DNA of 64,000 nucleotides from Thermoleophilaceae bacterium (GCA_030448005.1 JAUJNT010000001.1:754293-818292); one strand, 5' to 3'. Shown: positions 22,202 to 31,418, numbered from the stretch's first letter. Translations and numbers: made by a program. The notes: generated from the letters alone by a model not told the origin.

Positions 22202-23347
22202 ATGAGCACGATGCCGCGCCGCCTCCTGACCGCGTTCGCCACGGCCCTGGCGGGCCTCGCCGTGGCCGGCTGCGGCTCGGATGAGAAGCCGGAGAGGGCC
22301 GCCCCACCGCCGGGGACGGGCAAAGAGGCGGCAAAGTCCCGCCCCGAGCGAGCCGCCGGCAGCGCCCGCGTTAGCACCGTGGCCTCCGGGCTCGAGGCTC
22401 CCTGGGAGATCGCCTTCCTGCCGGACGGCCGCGCACTGGTGACCGAGCGTCCCGGGCGCGTGCGCCTGCTGTCGCGCCGGCTCGACCTACGCGAAGAGCC
22501 GGTGGCCGAGCTAGAGGTGAGCGCGGTGGGCGAGAGCGGTCTGCTCGGGCTCGCGGTGGACCCCGACTTCGAGCGCAACGGCTTCGTCTATCTCTACCGG
22601 ACCACGAATTCCGGCAACGAGGTGGTGCGCATGCGCATGGAAGGCGACCGGCTCGAGGAGGACGCCACGGTGCTGGATGGTCTGGAGGCGAGCCCGATTC
22701 ACGACGGCGGCCGGATCCACTTCGGCCCGGACGGCCTTCTGTACGTGGCCACCGGCGAGGCCGGCGACCCCGACCTGGCACAGGACCGCCGCTCGCTGAA
22801 CGGCAAGATGCTCCGGCTGCGCGACTTCCGAGGCGCGGGAGGGCGCCCCGAGGTGGTGTCCCTCGGGCACCGCAACGTGCAGGGCTTCGACTGGCAACCC
22901 GGAACCAACCGGCTCTTTGCAACGGAGTTCGGACCCGACGCCCACGACGAGGTCAACGTGATCCGCCGCGGCGGCAACTACGGCTGGCCGGAGGCTCAGG
23001 GCGACACGGGCGCCCCCCGGTTCGTGCCGGCGCTCGTTGACTACGAGGAGGTGATCGCTCCGTCGGGTGCCACCTTCGTCTCCCGGCGCGGCTCCGAGTG
23101 GACGGGCGGCTTCCTGCTCGCCGCGCTGCGGGGAGAGCAGCTTCGCCTCCTGACGCTCGACGGGGACAGGGTGAGCGGCGACAGGCCGCTCTTCGAGGGC
23201 CGCTTCGGCCGGCTGCGCACGGTGGTGGAAGGCCCCGACGGGGCCATCTACGCGCTCACGAACAACACCGACGGACGCGGCAGCCCCAGGGAAGGTGACG
23301 ACCGGATCCTGAGGATCGTCCCGCCCAGCCGTCGGAGCGGGCGCTAG
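22202..23347 (+). CDS. PQQ-dependent sugar dehydrogenase-like lipoprotein
   Basis: The 381-residue exported protein has a lipobox (LAVAGC), so it should be lipid-anchored outside the membrane. The beta-propeller of the soluble aldose/glucose-sorbosone dehydrogenase family begins near residue 57 with GLEAPWEIAFLPDGRALVTERPG, then GLLGLAVDPDF, IHDGGRIHFGPDGLLYVATGE, NGKMLRLRD and GHRNVQGFDWQP. The last parts include EFGPDAHDEVNVI and GGNYGWPEA, typical cofactor/calcium-site motifs. Such enzymes oxidise sugars with PQQ; no PQQ synthesis genes are in the window. GGAAGG lies 10 nt before the ATG. Confidence 0.9.
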   Translation: MSTMPRRLLTAFATALAGLAVAGCGSDEKPERAAPPPGTGKEAAKSRPERAAGSARVSTVASGLEAPWEIAFLPDGRALVTERPGRVRLLSRRLDLREEPVAELEVSAVGESGLLGLAVDPDFERNGFVYLYRTTNSGNEVVRMRMEGDRLEEDATVLDGLEASPIHDGGRIHFGPDGLLYVATGEAGDPDLAQDRRSLNGKMLRLRDFRGAGGRPEVVSLGHRNVQGFDWQPGTNRLFATEFGPDAHDEVNVIRRGGNYGWPEAQGDTGAPRFVPALVDYEEVIAPSGATFVSRRGSEWTGGFLLAALRGEQLRLLTLDGDRVSGDRPLFEGRFGRLRTVVEGPDGAIYALTNNTDGRGSPREGDDRILRIVPPSRRSGR

Positions 23348-23350
23348 CCT
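23345..23350 (+). promoter_or_regulatory. Probable leaderless -10 element (TAGCCT)
   Basis: TAGCCT overlaps the stop codon of the preceding gene and lies exactly 6 nt before the GTG at 23357. No Shine-Dalgarno sequence is present. Confidence 0.45.
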
Positions 23351-23356
23351 GTCCTC

Positions 23357-25057
23357 GTGCCGCGCCCCGCGTTCTCAGTCGCGGCGCCGCCGCGGTCCCC
23401 TCCGCCGGAGACCGCGCCGCCCCCGCCAGCCGAGTCGCCCGAGGCGGCAGGCTCTCGCACCCCCGTGCGCCGGAGCCACGACCCGTGGCGGCTGGCCCCC
23501 ACGCTGATCGCCGCCGCCCTCGCGGCCGTCTACCTCGTGCTCAGGCCGCGGTCCCCCGACCTGGCAGCTCACATCTTCCGCGCGGAGCTGTTCGGGCGCG
23601 AGGGGTTCACCATCTGGAACGGACAGTGGTACGGCGGCCATCACACCCCCGCCTACTCGGTCCTCTCGCCGCCTATCAGCTGGCTGCTCGGGCCCCAGCT
23701 GATGGGGGCCCTCTCCGCGGTGACGGCCACGGCGTGCTTCACCGAGGCCGCGCGCGGGCACTTCGGGGCCCGCGCCGCTCGGTTCGGCACCATCTGGTTC
23801 GGCGTCGGCTCGGCCACCTTGCTCTTCACCAACCGGCTTCCGTTCGCCCTCGGCACGGCGTTCGGGGTGGCTGCCGTCCTGGCGCTGCAGCGCAAACGCC
23901 GAATCCTCTCGCCATCGCTCGCCGTGCTGTGCGCGATCTCGAGCCCGGTGGCGGGACTGTTCCTGGCGATGGTAGGGCTGTCCTATGCGCTGGCGGCGGG
24001 CACGCGGCGGCTGGGTGTGCGGCAGCGAGACGGGCTCGCGGTTGCGGCGTCGGCGTTCGTGCCTCCGGTGCTGCTGACGCTGGCCTTCCCGGAGGGCGGC
24101 TACGCCCCCTACCCCTTCTCGGCCTACCTCATGATCCCGATCTTCGCGGCGGCGTTCCTTGTGGTGGTGCCCCGCTCGCAGCGCACCCTGCGGACGACGA
24201 CCGTCCTGTACGCGCTCGGATCGACGCTGGCCCTGGCGATGCCGACCGCGATGGGCGGCAACACGGTGCGCTTCGGCGCTCTCTTCGCCGGCCCGGTGCT
24301 CGCGCTGGCCGTGGCCGGGCGCCGGCGGCGGCCGGTGATACCGCTGGCGATCCTCATGGCGGGGCTTGCGTTCTGGCAGTGGTCTCCCGCCGTGCGGGAC
24401 ATCTACAAGGCGGTCGACGATCCCGTGGCAAATGCCTCGTACTTCGATCCGGTACGCGAGTACTTCCGCCTGCTGCCCGACCAGCGGCGCGTGGAGATTC
24501 CCTTCACCTTCGGCCACTGGGAGGGAGCGGAGGTGGCCTCGGAGGTGCCGCTCGCGCGCGGGTGGCTGCGCCAGCTCGACACGGGTCACAACGCGATCTT
24601 CTACAAGGGCGGCCTCAACGAGCTGACCTACGCGAGCTGGCTCTCCGAGAACGCGGTTCGGTACGTGGCCCTCCCCGACGTCAAGCCCGACAGCAGCTCC
24701 TACCGGGAGCGGGCGCTCATCGAGCGCGGGCTGCCGTACCTGAGCCTGCGCGCCACCTTCGACCACTGGCGGATCTACGAGGTAACGCTGCCCACCCCGA
24801 TCGTGATCCCGAAAGGGCACGCCAACATGGTGCTCGAGCAGCTCGGTTCGGATGAGCTGCTGCTGCGGGTGCGGAAGCCGGGCGCCGCGCTCGTACGGGT
24901 GCGCTGGACGCCCTACTGGCTGGCCAAGGGTGGCTGCGTGCAGCGCGAGGGGGAGTGGACCAAGGTGACCGCGGACAAGGAGGGGTTCCTGCGGCTCGTG
25001 ACCCGCTTCTCGCCCGAGCGGGTGGTCCAGCGGGGTCGCCGCTGCAACGGGGGCTGA
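23357..25057 (+). CDS. Large polytopic membrane protein, GT-C glycosyltransferase-like topology
   Basis: The 566-residue protein has a proline-rich cytoplasmic N-terminus (about 1-45), about ten hydrophobic segments between residues 50 and 355, and a soluble C-terminal domain of about 210 residues. The first loop has RPRSPDLAAHIFRAELF and GQWYGGHHTPAYSVLSPP, an arrangement of acidic and aromatic residues seen in GT-C type transferases, but no family-defining motif was confirmed. The C-terminal domain contains FGHWEGAEVASEVPLARGW and SWLSENAVRYVALPD, similar to membrane proteins with a dolichyl-transferase-like layout. A role in envelope glycan synthesis is an inference from topology and the following PAP2 and inositol genes. 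Confidence 0.75.
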   Translation: MPRPAFSVAAPPRSPPPETAPPPPAESPEAAGSRTPVRRSHDPWRLAPTLIAAALAAVYLVLRPRSPDLAAHIFRAELFGREGFTIWNGQWYGGHHTPAYSVLSPPISWLLGPQLMGALSAVTATACFTEAARGHFGARAARFGTIWFGVGSATLLFTNRLPFALGTAFGVAAVLALQRKRRILSPSLAVLCAISSPVAGLFLAMVGLSYALAAGTRRLGVRQRDGLAVAASAFVPPVLLTLAFPEGGYAPYPFSAYLMIPIFAAAFLVVVPRSQRTLRTTTVLYALGSTLALAMPTAMGGNTVRFGALFAGPVLALAVAGRRRRPVIPLAILMAGLAFWQWSPAVRDIYKAVDDPVANASYFDPVREYFRLLPDQRRVEIPFTFGHWEGAEVASEVPLARGWLRQLDTGHNAIFYKGGLNELTYASWLSENAVRYVALPDVKPDSSSYRERALIERGLPYLSLRATFDHWRIYEVTLPTPIVIPKGHANMVLEQLGSDELLLRVRKPGAALVRVRWTPYWLAKGGCVQREGEWTKVTADKEGFLRLVTRFSPERVVQRGRRCNGG

Positions 25058-25124
25058 GAGCTGAGCGCCACTCGCCGGCAGATCGCTGGCTGCCGGGCGT
25101 GAGAGCCACTACCCTGTCCTCGTT

Positions 25125-25931
25125 GTGATGCAGGGCTATCAGGACTTCCTGGCTCAGTTCCGCCGTGCGTGGCAGCTCAGCAGTCGCTGGCTGCCCCAGG
25201 GGTGGCTGGATGCCCTGTGGCAACTCGTCCTCTTCGCGGGCGCCTACTACGCCTACCGCCTGGTACGCGGCATCGTGCACGGACAGGCCACTATGGCCTT
25301 CGAGAACGCCCGCACCCTCGTCGACGTGGAGCGCACGCTCGGCCTCTTCTTCGAGCCTGGGCTGCAGGCGTGGGCCCAGGGCCAGCAATGGATAGTCACG
25401 GGCGCCAACTGGATGTACGTGAACTCGCACTTGGTGATCACCACGACGTTCCTCGTCTGGCTCTACATCGCCCGCAACCACGCCTTCTACTACGTGCGCA
25501 ACATGTTCATGATCGCCATGGGGCTGGCGCTCGTGGGCTACGTGGCCTTTCCCACGGCGCCGCCTCGCTACCTGCCCGAGTGGGGCTTCACCGACACCGT
25601 CGCCGCCTTCGTCGGGGACGCCGCAGAGCAGAGCGCCAGCGTTCTCTACAACCCGTTTGCGGCGGTGCCCAGCATGCACGTGGCCTTCGCGCTCATGATC
25701 GCCTTCCCTGCGATCAAGCTGGTCCGCCACCGGGCGCTCAAGGCGTTCTGGGCGATCTATCCGGTGGTGGTCACGTTCGTGGTGATGGTCACCGCCAACC
25801 ACTTCTGGGTGGACGCGGCACTGGGTGCACTCGTGGCCGCCGCGTCGGCATCCGGCGCCTCATATGCGCTCGCCCGCGCCAGGCCGGAGACGTGGTCTTG
25901 GCGCACGCGCCGCGCAGAAGCGGTGGCCTGA
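25125..25931 (+). CDS. PAP2-superfamily membrane enzyme (inositol phosphotransferase-like)
   Basis: The 268-residue protein has about six membrane helices. Conserved PAP2 residues are visible as VPSMHVAFALM (motif 2 with catalytic His) and ANHFWVDAALG (motif 3 with His and Asp). The pattern resembles the PAP2_3 group, which includes AUR1-like inositol-phosphoceramide synthases and lipid phosphatases. It could transfer or remove a phosphoinositol group. TACCCT lies 9 nt before the GTG; ATG at 25128 is an equal start. It heads the inositol-lipid cluster, 6 nt before the CDP-alcohol transferase gene. Confidence 0.83.
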   Translation: MMQGYQDFLAQFRRAWQLSSRWLPQGWLDALWQLVLFAGAYYAYRLVRGIVHGQATMAFENARTLVDVERTLGLFFEPGLQAWAQGQQWIVTGANWMYVNSHLVITTTFLVWLYIARNHAFYYVRNMFMIAMGLALVGYVAFPTAPPRYLPEWGFTDTVAAFVGDAAEQSASVLYNPFAAVPSMHVAFALMIAFPAIKLVRHRALKAFWAIYPVVVTFVVMVTANHFWVDAALGALVAAASASGASYALARARPETWSWRTRRAEAVA

Positions 25932-25937
25932 CCCTCT

Positions 25938-26579
25938 GTGGCCACCGAGACGGCGGAGCCGGGCGGCGAAGGGGGCCGCCGAAACACGGCAGACGTGCGC
26001 GCGCGGGCTCGCAACCGCCTGATCGAGTCACGCCTCACCCCGAACGCGATCTCGATGACGGGGCTCGTCGGCAACCTGATCGCCGCGGTGCTCGTGACCC
26101 AAAGCGAGTTCCTCCTTGCGGGCATCGCGTTCATCCTCGGGTCGGTCATGGACACCCTCGACGGCCGCTACTCGCGCATGTCGGGCAAGGGCACGCCCTT
26201 CGGCGCGTTCCTCGACTCGAGCCTCGACCGCATGGAGGAGGGGATAGTGCTCACCGCGGTGGGCGCCCACTTCGCCGAGAGGGGCGACGAGCTGGCGGTG
26301 GCGGCGGTGGTGGTGTCGGTGCTCTTCTCGCTCATGGTCAGCTACACCCGTGCCCGCGCGGAGGCCCTCGGCGTGGAATGCAAGGTGGGCCTCGCCACGC
26401 GGCCCGTTCGGGTCGTGATCATCTCGGCCGGTCTGCTGTTTGCCGAAGGCGCCGGTGTAGGAGACTTCTCGTTGCTCGCGCCTGCCATCTACGCGTTGGC
26501 CGCGCTGACCGTTTTGACCACGTTCCAGCGGGTACTGCACGTACGGCGCGAGTTGACGGCGGAACCCCCCGCGGTGTAA
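25938..26579 (+). CDS. CDP-alcohol phosphatidyltransferase (phosphatidylinositol-phosphate synthase-like)
   Basis: The 213-residue membrane enzyme replaces CMP of a CDP-lipid by an alcohol. The family signature DxxDGxxxR...G...DxxxD is seen in [16 protein letters not shown]...[10 protein letters not shown], with Ser at the usual Ala position; four to five further hydrophobic helices follow. The gene directly precedes inositol-phosphate synthase, which argues that the acceptor is myo-inositol phosphate, as in mycobacterial PIP synthase. The N-terminal 20 residues are polar. The GTG start follows the PAP2 stop by 6 nt, so the two are probably one transcript. Confidence 0.88.
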   Translation: MATETAEPGGEGGRRNTADVRARARNRLIESRLTPNAISMTGLVGNLIAAVLVTQSEFLLAGIAFILGSVMDTLDGRYSRMSGKGTPFGAFLDSSLDRMEEGIVLTAVGAHFAERGDELAVAAVVVSVLFSLMVSYTRARAEALGVECKVGLATRPVRVVIISAGLLFAEGAGVGDFSLLAPAIYALAALTVLTTFQRVLHVRRELTAEPPAV

Positions 26580-26673
26580 CCGCCACCCCCCTTTGGAGTC
26601 AGTAGGCCGTGCGGTTCCCATCGGGGACCGTTCCCAGCGGGGGCCCCGGTCCATGAGATTCCCAGGAGGCTCA

Positions 26674-27840
26674 GTGATAGAGAACACCCTTAACAACGGC
26701 GCATCCCGATACCAGAGCGAGAAGGTGCGCGTGGCCATCGTCGGCGTGGGCAACTGCGCGTCCTCGTTCGTCCAGGGCGTTCAGTACTACAAGGACGCGG
26801 ATCCGGCAGAGCGCGTTCCCGGCCTGATGCATGTGGACCTCGGCGGCTACCACGTCGGCGACATCGAGTTCACGGCGGCCTTCGACATCGACGCCGACAA
26901 GGTCGGCAAGGACCTCTCGAAGGCGATCTGGTCCGGGCAGAACAACACCATCAAGTTTGCCGACGTGCCGAAGCTCGACGTGCCCGTCTACCGCGGCATG
27001 ACCCACGACGGCCTCGGCAAGTACCTCAAGGAAAAGATCTCGAAGGCGCCGGGGAGCACCGACGACATCGTCGGGATCCTCAAGGAGACGAAGACCGATG
27101 TCGTGGTCTCCTACCTGCCGGTTGGATCGGAGAACGCCACCAAATGGTACGTGGAGCAGGTACTCGAGGCCGGCTGCGGCTTCGTGAACTGCATCCCGGT
27201 CTTCATCGCCCGCGAGGACTACTGGGGCGGGCGCTTCCGCAAGGCGGGGCTTCCGATCGTAGGTGACGACATCAAGTCCCAGGTGGGCGCCACGATCGTG
27301 CACCGCCAGCTCGCCAGCCTGTTCGGCGACCGCGGCGTGAAGATGATGCGCACCTCGCAGCTCAACGTGGGCGGCAACATGGACTTCTACAACATGCTCG
27401 AGCGCGAGCGCCTGGAGTCCAAGAAGATCTCGAAGACCAACGCCGTCACGTCCATCATGGAGCATGAGCTGCCCAAGGACGACGTGTACATCGGCCCGTC
27501 GGACTACGTGCCCTGGCTCACCGACCGCAAGTGGGCCCACATCCGGATGGAGGGCCAGGCCTTCGGCGACGTGCCGCTCAACATGGAGCTGAAGCTCGAG
27601 GTATGGGACTCCCCGAACTCGGCCGGCATCGTGACCGACGCCGTGCGTTGCTGCAAGCTGGCGCTGAACAAAGGTCTCGGGGGACCGCTCGAGGCCCCCA
27701 GCTCCTACCTGATGAAGTCACCTCCCGTTCAGGTGCCCGACTCTCAGGCCCGCGACGACACGGAGGCCTTCATCAAGCAGTACGGCGGCGCCCCCAAGCT
27801 GCCCGGCAAGGCCAAGATCAAGGCAGAGCATTTGAGCTAG
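26674..27840 (+). CDS. ino1: myo-Inositol-1-phosphate synthase
   Basis: This enzyme converts glucose 6-phosphate to inositol 3-phosphate using tightly bound NAD. From the GTG at 26674 ([14 protein letters not shown]) the protein has 388 residues. AGGAGG precedes the GTG by 4 nt, which decides the start over the longer frame. The Rossmann motif is [18 protein letters not shown]. Conserved family blocks include [46 protein letters not shown] and [13 protein letters not shown], split here by position along the protein. It sits 94 nt after the CDP-alcohol transferase gene and ends at a strong hairpin. Confidence 0.95.
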   Translation: MIENTLNNGASRYQSEKVRVAIVGVGNCASSFVQGVQYYKDADPAERVPGLMHVDLGGYHVGDIEFTAAFDIDADKVGKDLSKAIWSGQNNTIKFADVPKLDVPVYRGMTHDGLGKYLKEKISKAPGSTDDIVGILKETKTDVVVSYLPVGSENATKWYVEQVLEAGCGFVNCIPVFIAREDYWGGRFRKAGLPIVGDDIKSQVGATIVHRQLASLFGDRGVKMMRTSQLNVGGNMDFYNMLERERLESKKISKTNAVTSIMEHELPKDDVYIGPSDYVPWLTDRKWAHIRMEGQAFGDVPLNMELKLEVWDSPNSAGIVTDAVRCCKLALNKGLGGPLEAPSSYLMKSPPVQVPDSQARDDTEAFIKQYGGAPKLPGKAKIKAEHLS

Positions 27841-27900
27841 ACGGGCTCGGCATCCTGCCTCGCCTTCGACAGAGAGCCTCTTTCGCCGTTCCGGCGGCGA

Positions 27901-27935
27901 GTCCCGGTCGGATCGCTGCGCGATCCTTCCGGGAC
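27901..27935 (+). terminator. Strong hairpin after ino1
   Basis: GTCCCGG and GGATCGC pair with GCGATCC and CCGGGAC around a TGC loop; a two-base bulge on each side separates the two 7-bp stems. It begins 60 nt after the ino1 stop. Only a weak T-rich stretch follows, with repeated TTTGCCTG-type units up to about 28010. It probably ends the PAP2-transferase-ino1 transcript. Confidence 0.65.
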
Positions 27936-28025
27936 GCGGTTTGCCTGTTTGCCTGGTTCGCTTGATTCGCCCGGGTTCGCCCTGGCTGCCTGGTTTCCTG
28001 ATCTGCCTGAACCGACTTCCGCCTA

Positions 28026-28052
28026 AGCCGGCTCACTAGCCGGCTGTAACCT
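28026..28052 (+). promoter_or_regulatory. Palindrome pair and leaderless -10 of the GT-PHP gene
   Basis: Two copies of the self-complementary octamer AGCCGGCT (28026-28033 and 28038-28045), 12 nt apart start to start, end one base before TAACCT (28047-28052). TAACCT lies exactly 6 nt before the GTG. The arrangement fits an operator overlapping the spacer of a leaderless promoter, or a second terminator stem. Confidence 0.45.
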
Positions 28053-28058
28053 GCGCTC

Positions 28059-29966
28059 GTGCCGCGGGAACGTCTCTCGATCGCCCAGGTCACGCCCTAC
28101 CCGTGGGAGCAACGCCACGAGGTCAACCGGTTCGCGGAGCGGACGTCTCAGGAGCTGCGTGATCGAGGGCACCGCGTGGTGGTGGTGGCGCCGTCGGATT
28201 CGCGCGAACTGGTCAGGGATGGACGTGGACGGGTAGGGGCACTCACCCGCGGCGAACCGGACGCGCTGTTCTCGGGCGAGGTGCTGGCCGTGGGCCAGAG
28301 CCTGCCGTTCAGACGGGGTGGCTCGGTGTCGCTCCCGCTGGATGTCTCCCGCACGATCGAGGACCTGCTCACCCACGCGGACATAGACCTGCTCCACGTG
28401 CACGAGCCATTCGCGCCGAGCGCGTCCTCGGCGGCTCTACGCCATTCCCGTGCCCTGAACGTGGGCACCTTCCACTCCCTGACGGAGCGGTTCGTCTCGA
28501 CCCAGATGGCGCGCCCTCTCGTGCAGCGCATGTTCGGGCGCCTCGACGGCCGCACCGCGAGCTTTGCGGCCACGCGCGACCTTGTGGAGCGCTCGTTTCC
28601 GGGGAGCTACCGCGTGATAAGACCCGGCGCCGACCCGCTCGAGCGCTCCACCCCTCCCTCGTCGCCGCCCGAGATCCTCTTCTGCGCAGAGGAGGAGAGG
28701 GGAGCGCTGCGGCTCTTCCTGCGCGCGCTACGCAAACTCCCGTTGGAGCTCGACTGGACGGCCACCGTCTGGCTGCGCGATCCCGGCGCCGTGGCCTCGC
28801 CGCTCCAGGTGCCGCGCCGGCTGCGCGAGCGGATGCGGATGGCCGGGCCCGTCGACGGTTCGGAGGCGGAGCATCTCTCGCGGGCCACGATCGTCGTTGC
28901 GGCCTCGGCCGGCACTGCGCCGGCGCCTCATCTGCTGCTGCGCGCGCTCGCGGCCGGCACGGTTCCCGTGGCCGCTCGGCTGCCGCAATACGCCGAGGTG
29001 CTCGAGGAGGGGGATCTCGGCCTTCTCTTCGAGCCGCGTGACTCGGTGACCCTGGCCGCCCAGCTCGGGCGGCTGGTCGCCGAGCCGGAGCTCCGGGCCC
29101 GCTTCTCGAAGGACATCCGGGGCGCTCGTGACGGGCTCGGATGGTCGCGGACCGTCGATGAGCTCGAGGAGCTCTATGCGGTCGTCGCAGGACGCCGTCA
29201 CCTCCCGGCGGGAGACGCGACCCTCAGAAAGCGCCTCGCCTCCCGCGGCTTCATCCACGTGGACCTGCACATGCACACCGATCACTCCCCGGACTGCGCC
29301 ACGCCGGTGGCCACGCTGCTCGAAGCGGCCAAGACCGCCGGCCTGGGGGCAATCGCGGTGACCGACCACAACGAGGTGTCCGGCGCCCACGAGGCTCGTG
29401 CGCAGTCCCAGCGCGACGGCGGGGTCAAGGTGATCGTTGCCGAGGAGATCAAGACGGCCACCCAAGGGGAGGTGATTGCCCTCTTCATCGAGGAGAAGAT
29501 CCCGCGTGGGATGAGCCTGCAGGAGACCATCGCCGCGATCCGCGACCAGGGCGGCCTGGTGTACGTGCCCCACCCCTTCGACCGGATGCACTCCGTGCCC
29601 GACTACGAGCACCTGCTCGACGTGGTGGAGGACATCGACGCCATGGAGGTGTTCAACCCACGGGTGGCCTTCTCGGCATTCAACGAGGAGGCCGCGCGCT
29701 TTGCGGCCAAGTACCGCATCGTCGCCGGGGCGGGATCGGACAGCCACGTCGCGGCCGGCCTCGGCTCGGTGAAGATCCGCATGCGCGACTTCGACGGGCC
29801 GGAGGAGTTCCTCGAGTCGCTGCGGGACGCGGACATAGTCCGCAAGCGCCAGAGCCTGCTCTACGTGCAGGCGCTCAAGTTCATCCAGACCAAAGCCACG
29901 CCCGAGAGCCGGCGAAAGCGCACGTCGAAGCCCGGCGAGGGAGTGGCCCGGGCCGGCAAGGAGTGA
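28059..29966 (+). CDS. Fusion of GT4-type glycosyltransferase and PHP phosphoesterase
   Basis: The 635-residue protein has two domains. Residues 1-385 are a GT-B glycosyltransferase of the GT4 kind: SIAQVTPYPWEQRHEVNRF at the start, DIDLLHVHEPFAPS, VGTFHSLTERF, and a C-terminal half with RMAGPVDGSEAEHL and LFEPRDSVTLAAQL. The classic nucleotide-sugar E-x7-E motif is weak (A-x-G-x-V-P-V-A), as in PimA-like enzymes. Residues about 397-620 are a PHP domain with metal motifs HVDLHMHTDHSPDC, VTDHNEVSGAHE, YVPHPFDR and AGAGSDSHVA. PHP domains hydrolyse phosphoesters. Position next to ino1 and the CDP-alcohol transferase suggests one protein that dephosphorylates and glycosylates an inositol lipid; this is inference. 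Confidence 0.88.
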   Translation: MPRERLSIAQVTPYPWEQRHEVNRFAERTSQELRDRGHRVVVVAPSDSRELVRDGRGRVGALTRGEPDALFSGEVLAVGQSLPFRRGGSVSLPLDVSRTIEDLLTHADIDLLHVHEPFAPSASSAALRHSRALNVGTFHSLTERFVSTQMARPLVQRMFGRLDGRTASFAATRDLVERSFPGSYRVIRPGADPLERSTPPSSPPEILFCAEEERGALRLFLRALRKLPLELDWTATVWLRDPGAVASPLQVPRRLRERMRMAGPVDGSEAEHLSRATIVVAASAGTAPAPHLLLRALAAGTVPVAARLPQYAEVLEEGDLGLLFEPRDSVTLAAQLGRLVAEPELRARFSKDIRGARDGLGWSRTVDELEELYAVVAGRRHLPAGDATLRKRLASRGFIHVDLHMHTDHSPDCATPVATLLEAAKTAGLGAIAVTDHNEVSGAHEARAQSQRDGGVKVIVAEEIKTATQGEVIALFIEEKIPRGMSLQETIAAIRDQGGLVYVPHPFDRMHSVPDYEHLLDVVEDIDAMEVFNPRVAFSAFNEEAARFAAKYRIVAGAGSDSHVAAGLGSVKIRMRDFDGPEEFLESLRDADIVRKRQSLLYVQALKFIQTKATPESRRKRTSKPGEGVARAGKE

Positions 29967-30619
29967 TGCACGGCAAAGGACAGCGGGTCGGCCCGTCAAA
30001 GCCCCCGCTCCAGGTGCCTGCAACCGACGACGAGATCCGAGAGAAGTACCTGGAGCGCGCGATTCGCGAGCTGAACCAGCTCACCCGCGACATCCAGGCG
30101 TGCGCGCACTGTCCGCGGGGCAACCTGATGCCGGTGCTCGGCTCCGGGCACCCGCAGGCCGACATCCTCATGCTGAAGTTCGCGCCCCGGCCCTCGGAGA
30201 TCGAGGAGGGCGTGGCGTTCTACGGGCGGAGTGGCAGCGCGCTCATGAAGAGCTTCAAGCGGCTCGGGATCGACCCGCTCACCGTTTACGGCACCGTCTC
30301 CGTGAAGTGCCCGGTGACCGACACCGAACTGTCCGCGCCCGAGTGCCGCGCCCGCGTCCTCGACGAGCTTGCGATCGTCCAGCCGCGGATGGCGGTGGTG
30401 ATGGGCGAGGATGCCCTCGAGGAGATCAACGGGCTCGGCGTTCCCCTCGCGGCCGAGATCGAAGCCGCGCCTGGCAAGGTGCAGAAGCTCACCCCGAGCT
30501 GCGATGCGCTCTACGTCCCGGACATCGACGCCTCCCTCGACGACGAGCGCTCGAAGCGCAGCTTCTGGAAGGCCTTTCGGACGCTCGGCGACTGGTACGC
30601 GGACTTTCCGCCCTATTAA
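29966..30619 (+). CDS. Uracil-DNA glycosylase-superfamily protein, Fe-S type (divergent)
   Basis: The protein has 217 residues. Cysteines in the pattern expected for type 4/5 UDG clusters are present: CAHC near residue 46, then VKCP and a later PEC (residues about 111-127). GVAFYGRSGSALMKSF matches the family block after the catalytic loop. The usual GEAPG catalytic motif is replaced by FAPRPSEIEEG, so activity on uracil DNA is uncertain. The ATG overlaps the preceding stop (TGATG), so it is translated with the GT-PHP gene. UDG-like is the best family call; the function is not established. Confidence 0.78.
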   Translation: MHGKGQRVGPSKPPLQVPATDDEIREKYLERAIRELNQLTRDIQACAHCPRGNLMPVLGSGHPQADILMLKFAPRPSEIEEGVAFYGRSGSALMKSFKRLGIDPLTVYGTVSVKCPVTDTELSAPECRARVLDELAIVQPRMAVVMGEDALEEINGLGVPLAAEIEAAPGKVQKLTPSCDALYVPDIDASLDDERSKRSFWKAFRTLGDWYADFPPY

Positions 30620-30691
30620 AAATGATTGGTGCTCGATCTCGGGGGCCCGCGGGCCGGGCATAATCGCCTCTCCCCCGGGTAACGATGGGGC

Positions 30692-31396
30692 ATGACCAGG
30701 CCACAGGCAGACGTTGCGACCTCGCTCTTGAGGATCGACCACATCGCGCTCAGGGTGGTCGACCCGGATGGGCTTTCCGCCTTCCTCTGCGACCACCTGG
30801 GCATGCAGAGGGGGGAGACCGCGGATGACTTGAGCGTCCTCGGCAGCCCGGGCGCGGGGACGATGTTTCTTATCTCCCAAGCCGAGGTGCCGTCAGACCC
30901 CGGCGCGCTCGAGCGGGTGGTGCTGCGCGTGTCCGATCTGGAGCGCGCGCTGTCCCTGCTGCCAGACAAGCTCGACGTCCAGCATCCGGAGCCCGGTCTC
31001 GCCGTCTTCGAGGGCCCGGAGGGGCTTGGCCTCGGACTGACTTCCGTCCTTGGCGGTGGCGTCGACTACGACATCGATCACGTTGTGCTTCGCGCGATGA
31101 ACCCGGATGAGACCACGATCGCCCTCGCTGAGCTCGGCTTCGTCCCTGCCGGAGGCGCGCTGCATGTGGCCGACAAGCAGATCCGGATCCGGTCGGGCAT
31201 GAGGTCAGCCGGAGGGCCGGAGCTGCTCAGTCACATCGGGGTGCTCGTGGAGTCGGTCGACGCGGTGGCGGATCAGGCATTGCGGGGAGGGCTCGCGCCC
31301 GACAGGCTGACGCTCCCTCCCAACAGGCTGGGCATCTACGTCCGCGGCCCCGAGAGGATCCGGGTGGAGTACGCCGAGGGCGCCTCGATGTCCTGA
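30692..31396 (+). CDS. VOC (glyoxalase/bleomycin-resistance) superfamily protein
   Basis: The 234-residue protein is made of two VOC modules. The first begins RIDHIALRVVDPDGLSAFL and contains a metal-type His; the second begins DIDHVVLRAMNPDETTIAL and ends with LLSHIGVLVESVDAV and RIRVEYAEG. Such proteins can be dioxygenases, lyases or binding proteins and the substrate is not predictable. It starts 72 nt after the UDG-like gene. GGGG lies 2-5 nt before the ATG. Confidence 0.8.
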   Translation: MTRPQADVATSLLRIDHIALRVVDPDGLSAFLCDHLGMQRGETADDLSVLGSPGAGTMFLISQAEVPSDPGALERVVLRVSDLERALSLLPDKLDVQHPEPGLAVFEGPEGLGLGLTSVLGGGVDYDIDHVVLRAMNPDETTIALAELGFVPAGGALHVADKQIRIRSGMRSAGGPELLSHIGVLVESVDAVADQALRGGLAPDRLTLPPNRLGIYVRGPERIRVEYAEGASMS

Positions 31397-31418
31397 CGGT
31401 CCATCGGACCGGCGTCTC

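Noticed and set aside
19726..22578. 950-codon minus-strand frame joining several regions
   Set aside because: Only the last 298 codons (EamA transporter) look like protein; the rest is antisense or out of frame to nth, the hydrolase and the sugar dehydrogenase.
27936..28020. TTTGCCTG-type short repeats after ino1 as an array
   Set aside because: The units are irregular (TTTGCCTG, TTCGCTTG, TTCGCCCT) and too few; they look like a degenerate pyrimidine-rich 3' region.
29966..30619. Classical uracil-DNA glycosylase type 4
   Set aside because: The cysteine pattern fits, but the usual catalytic GEAPG motif is absent, so only a superfamily call was kept.
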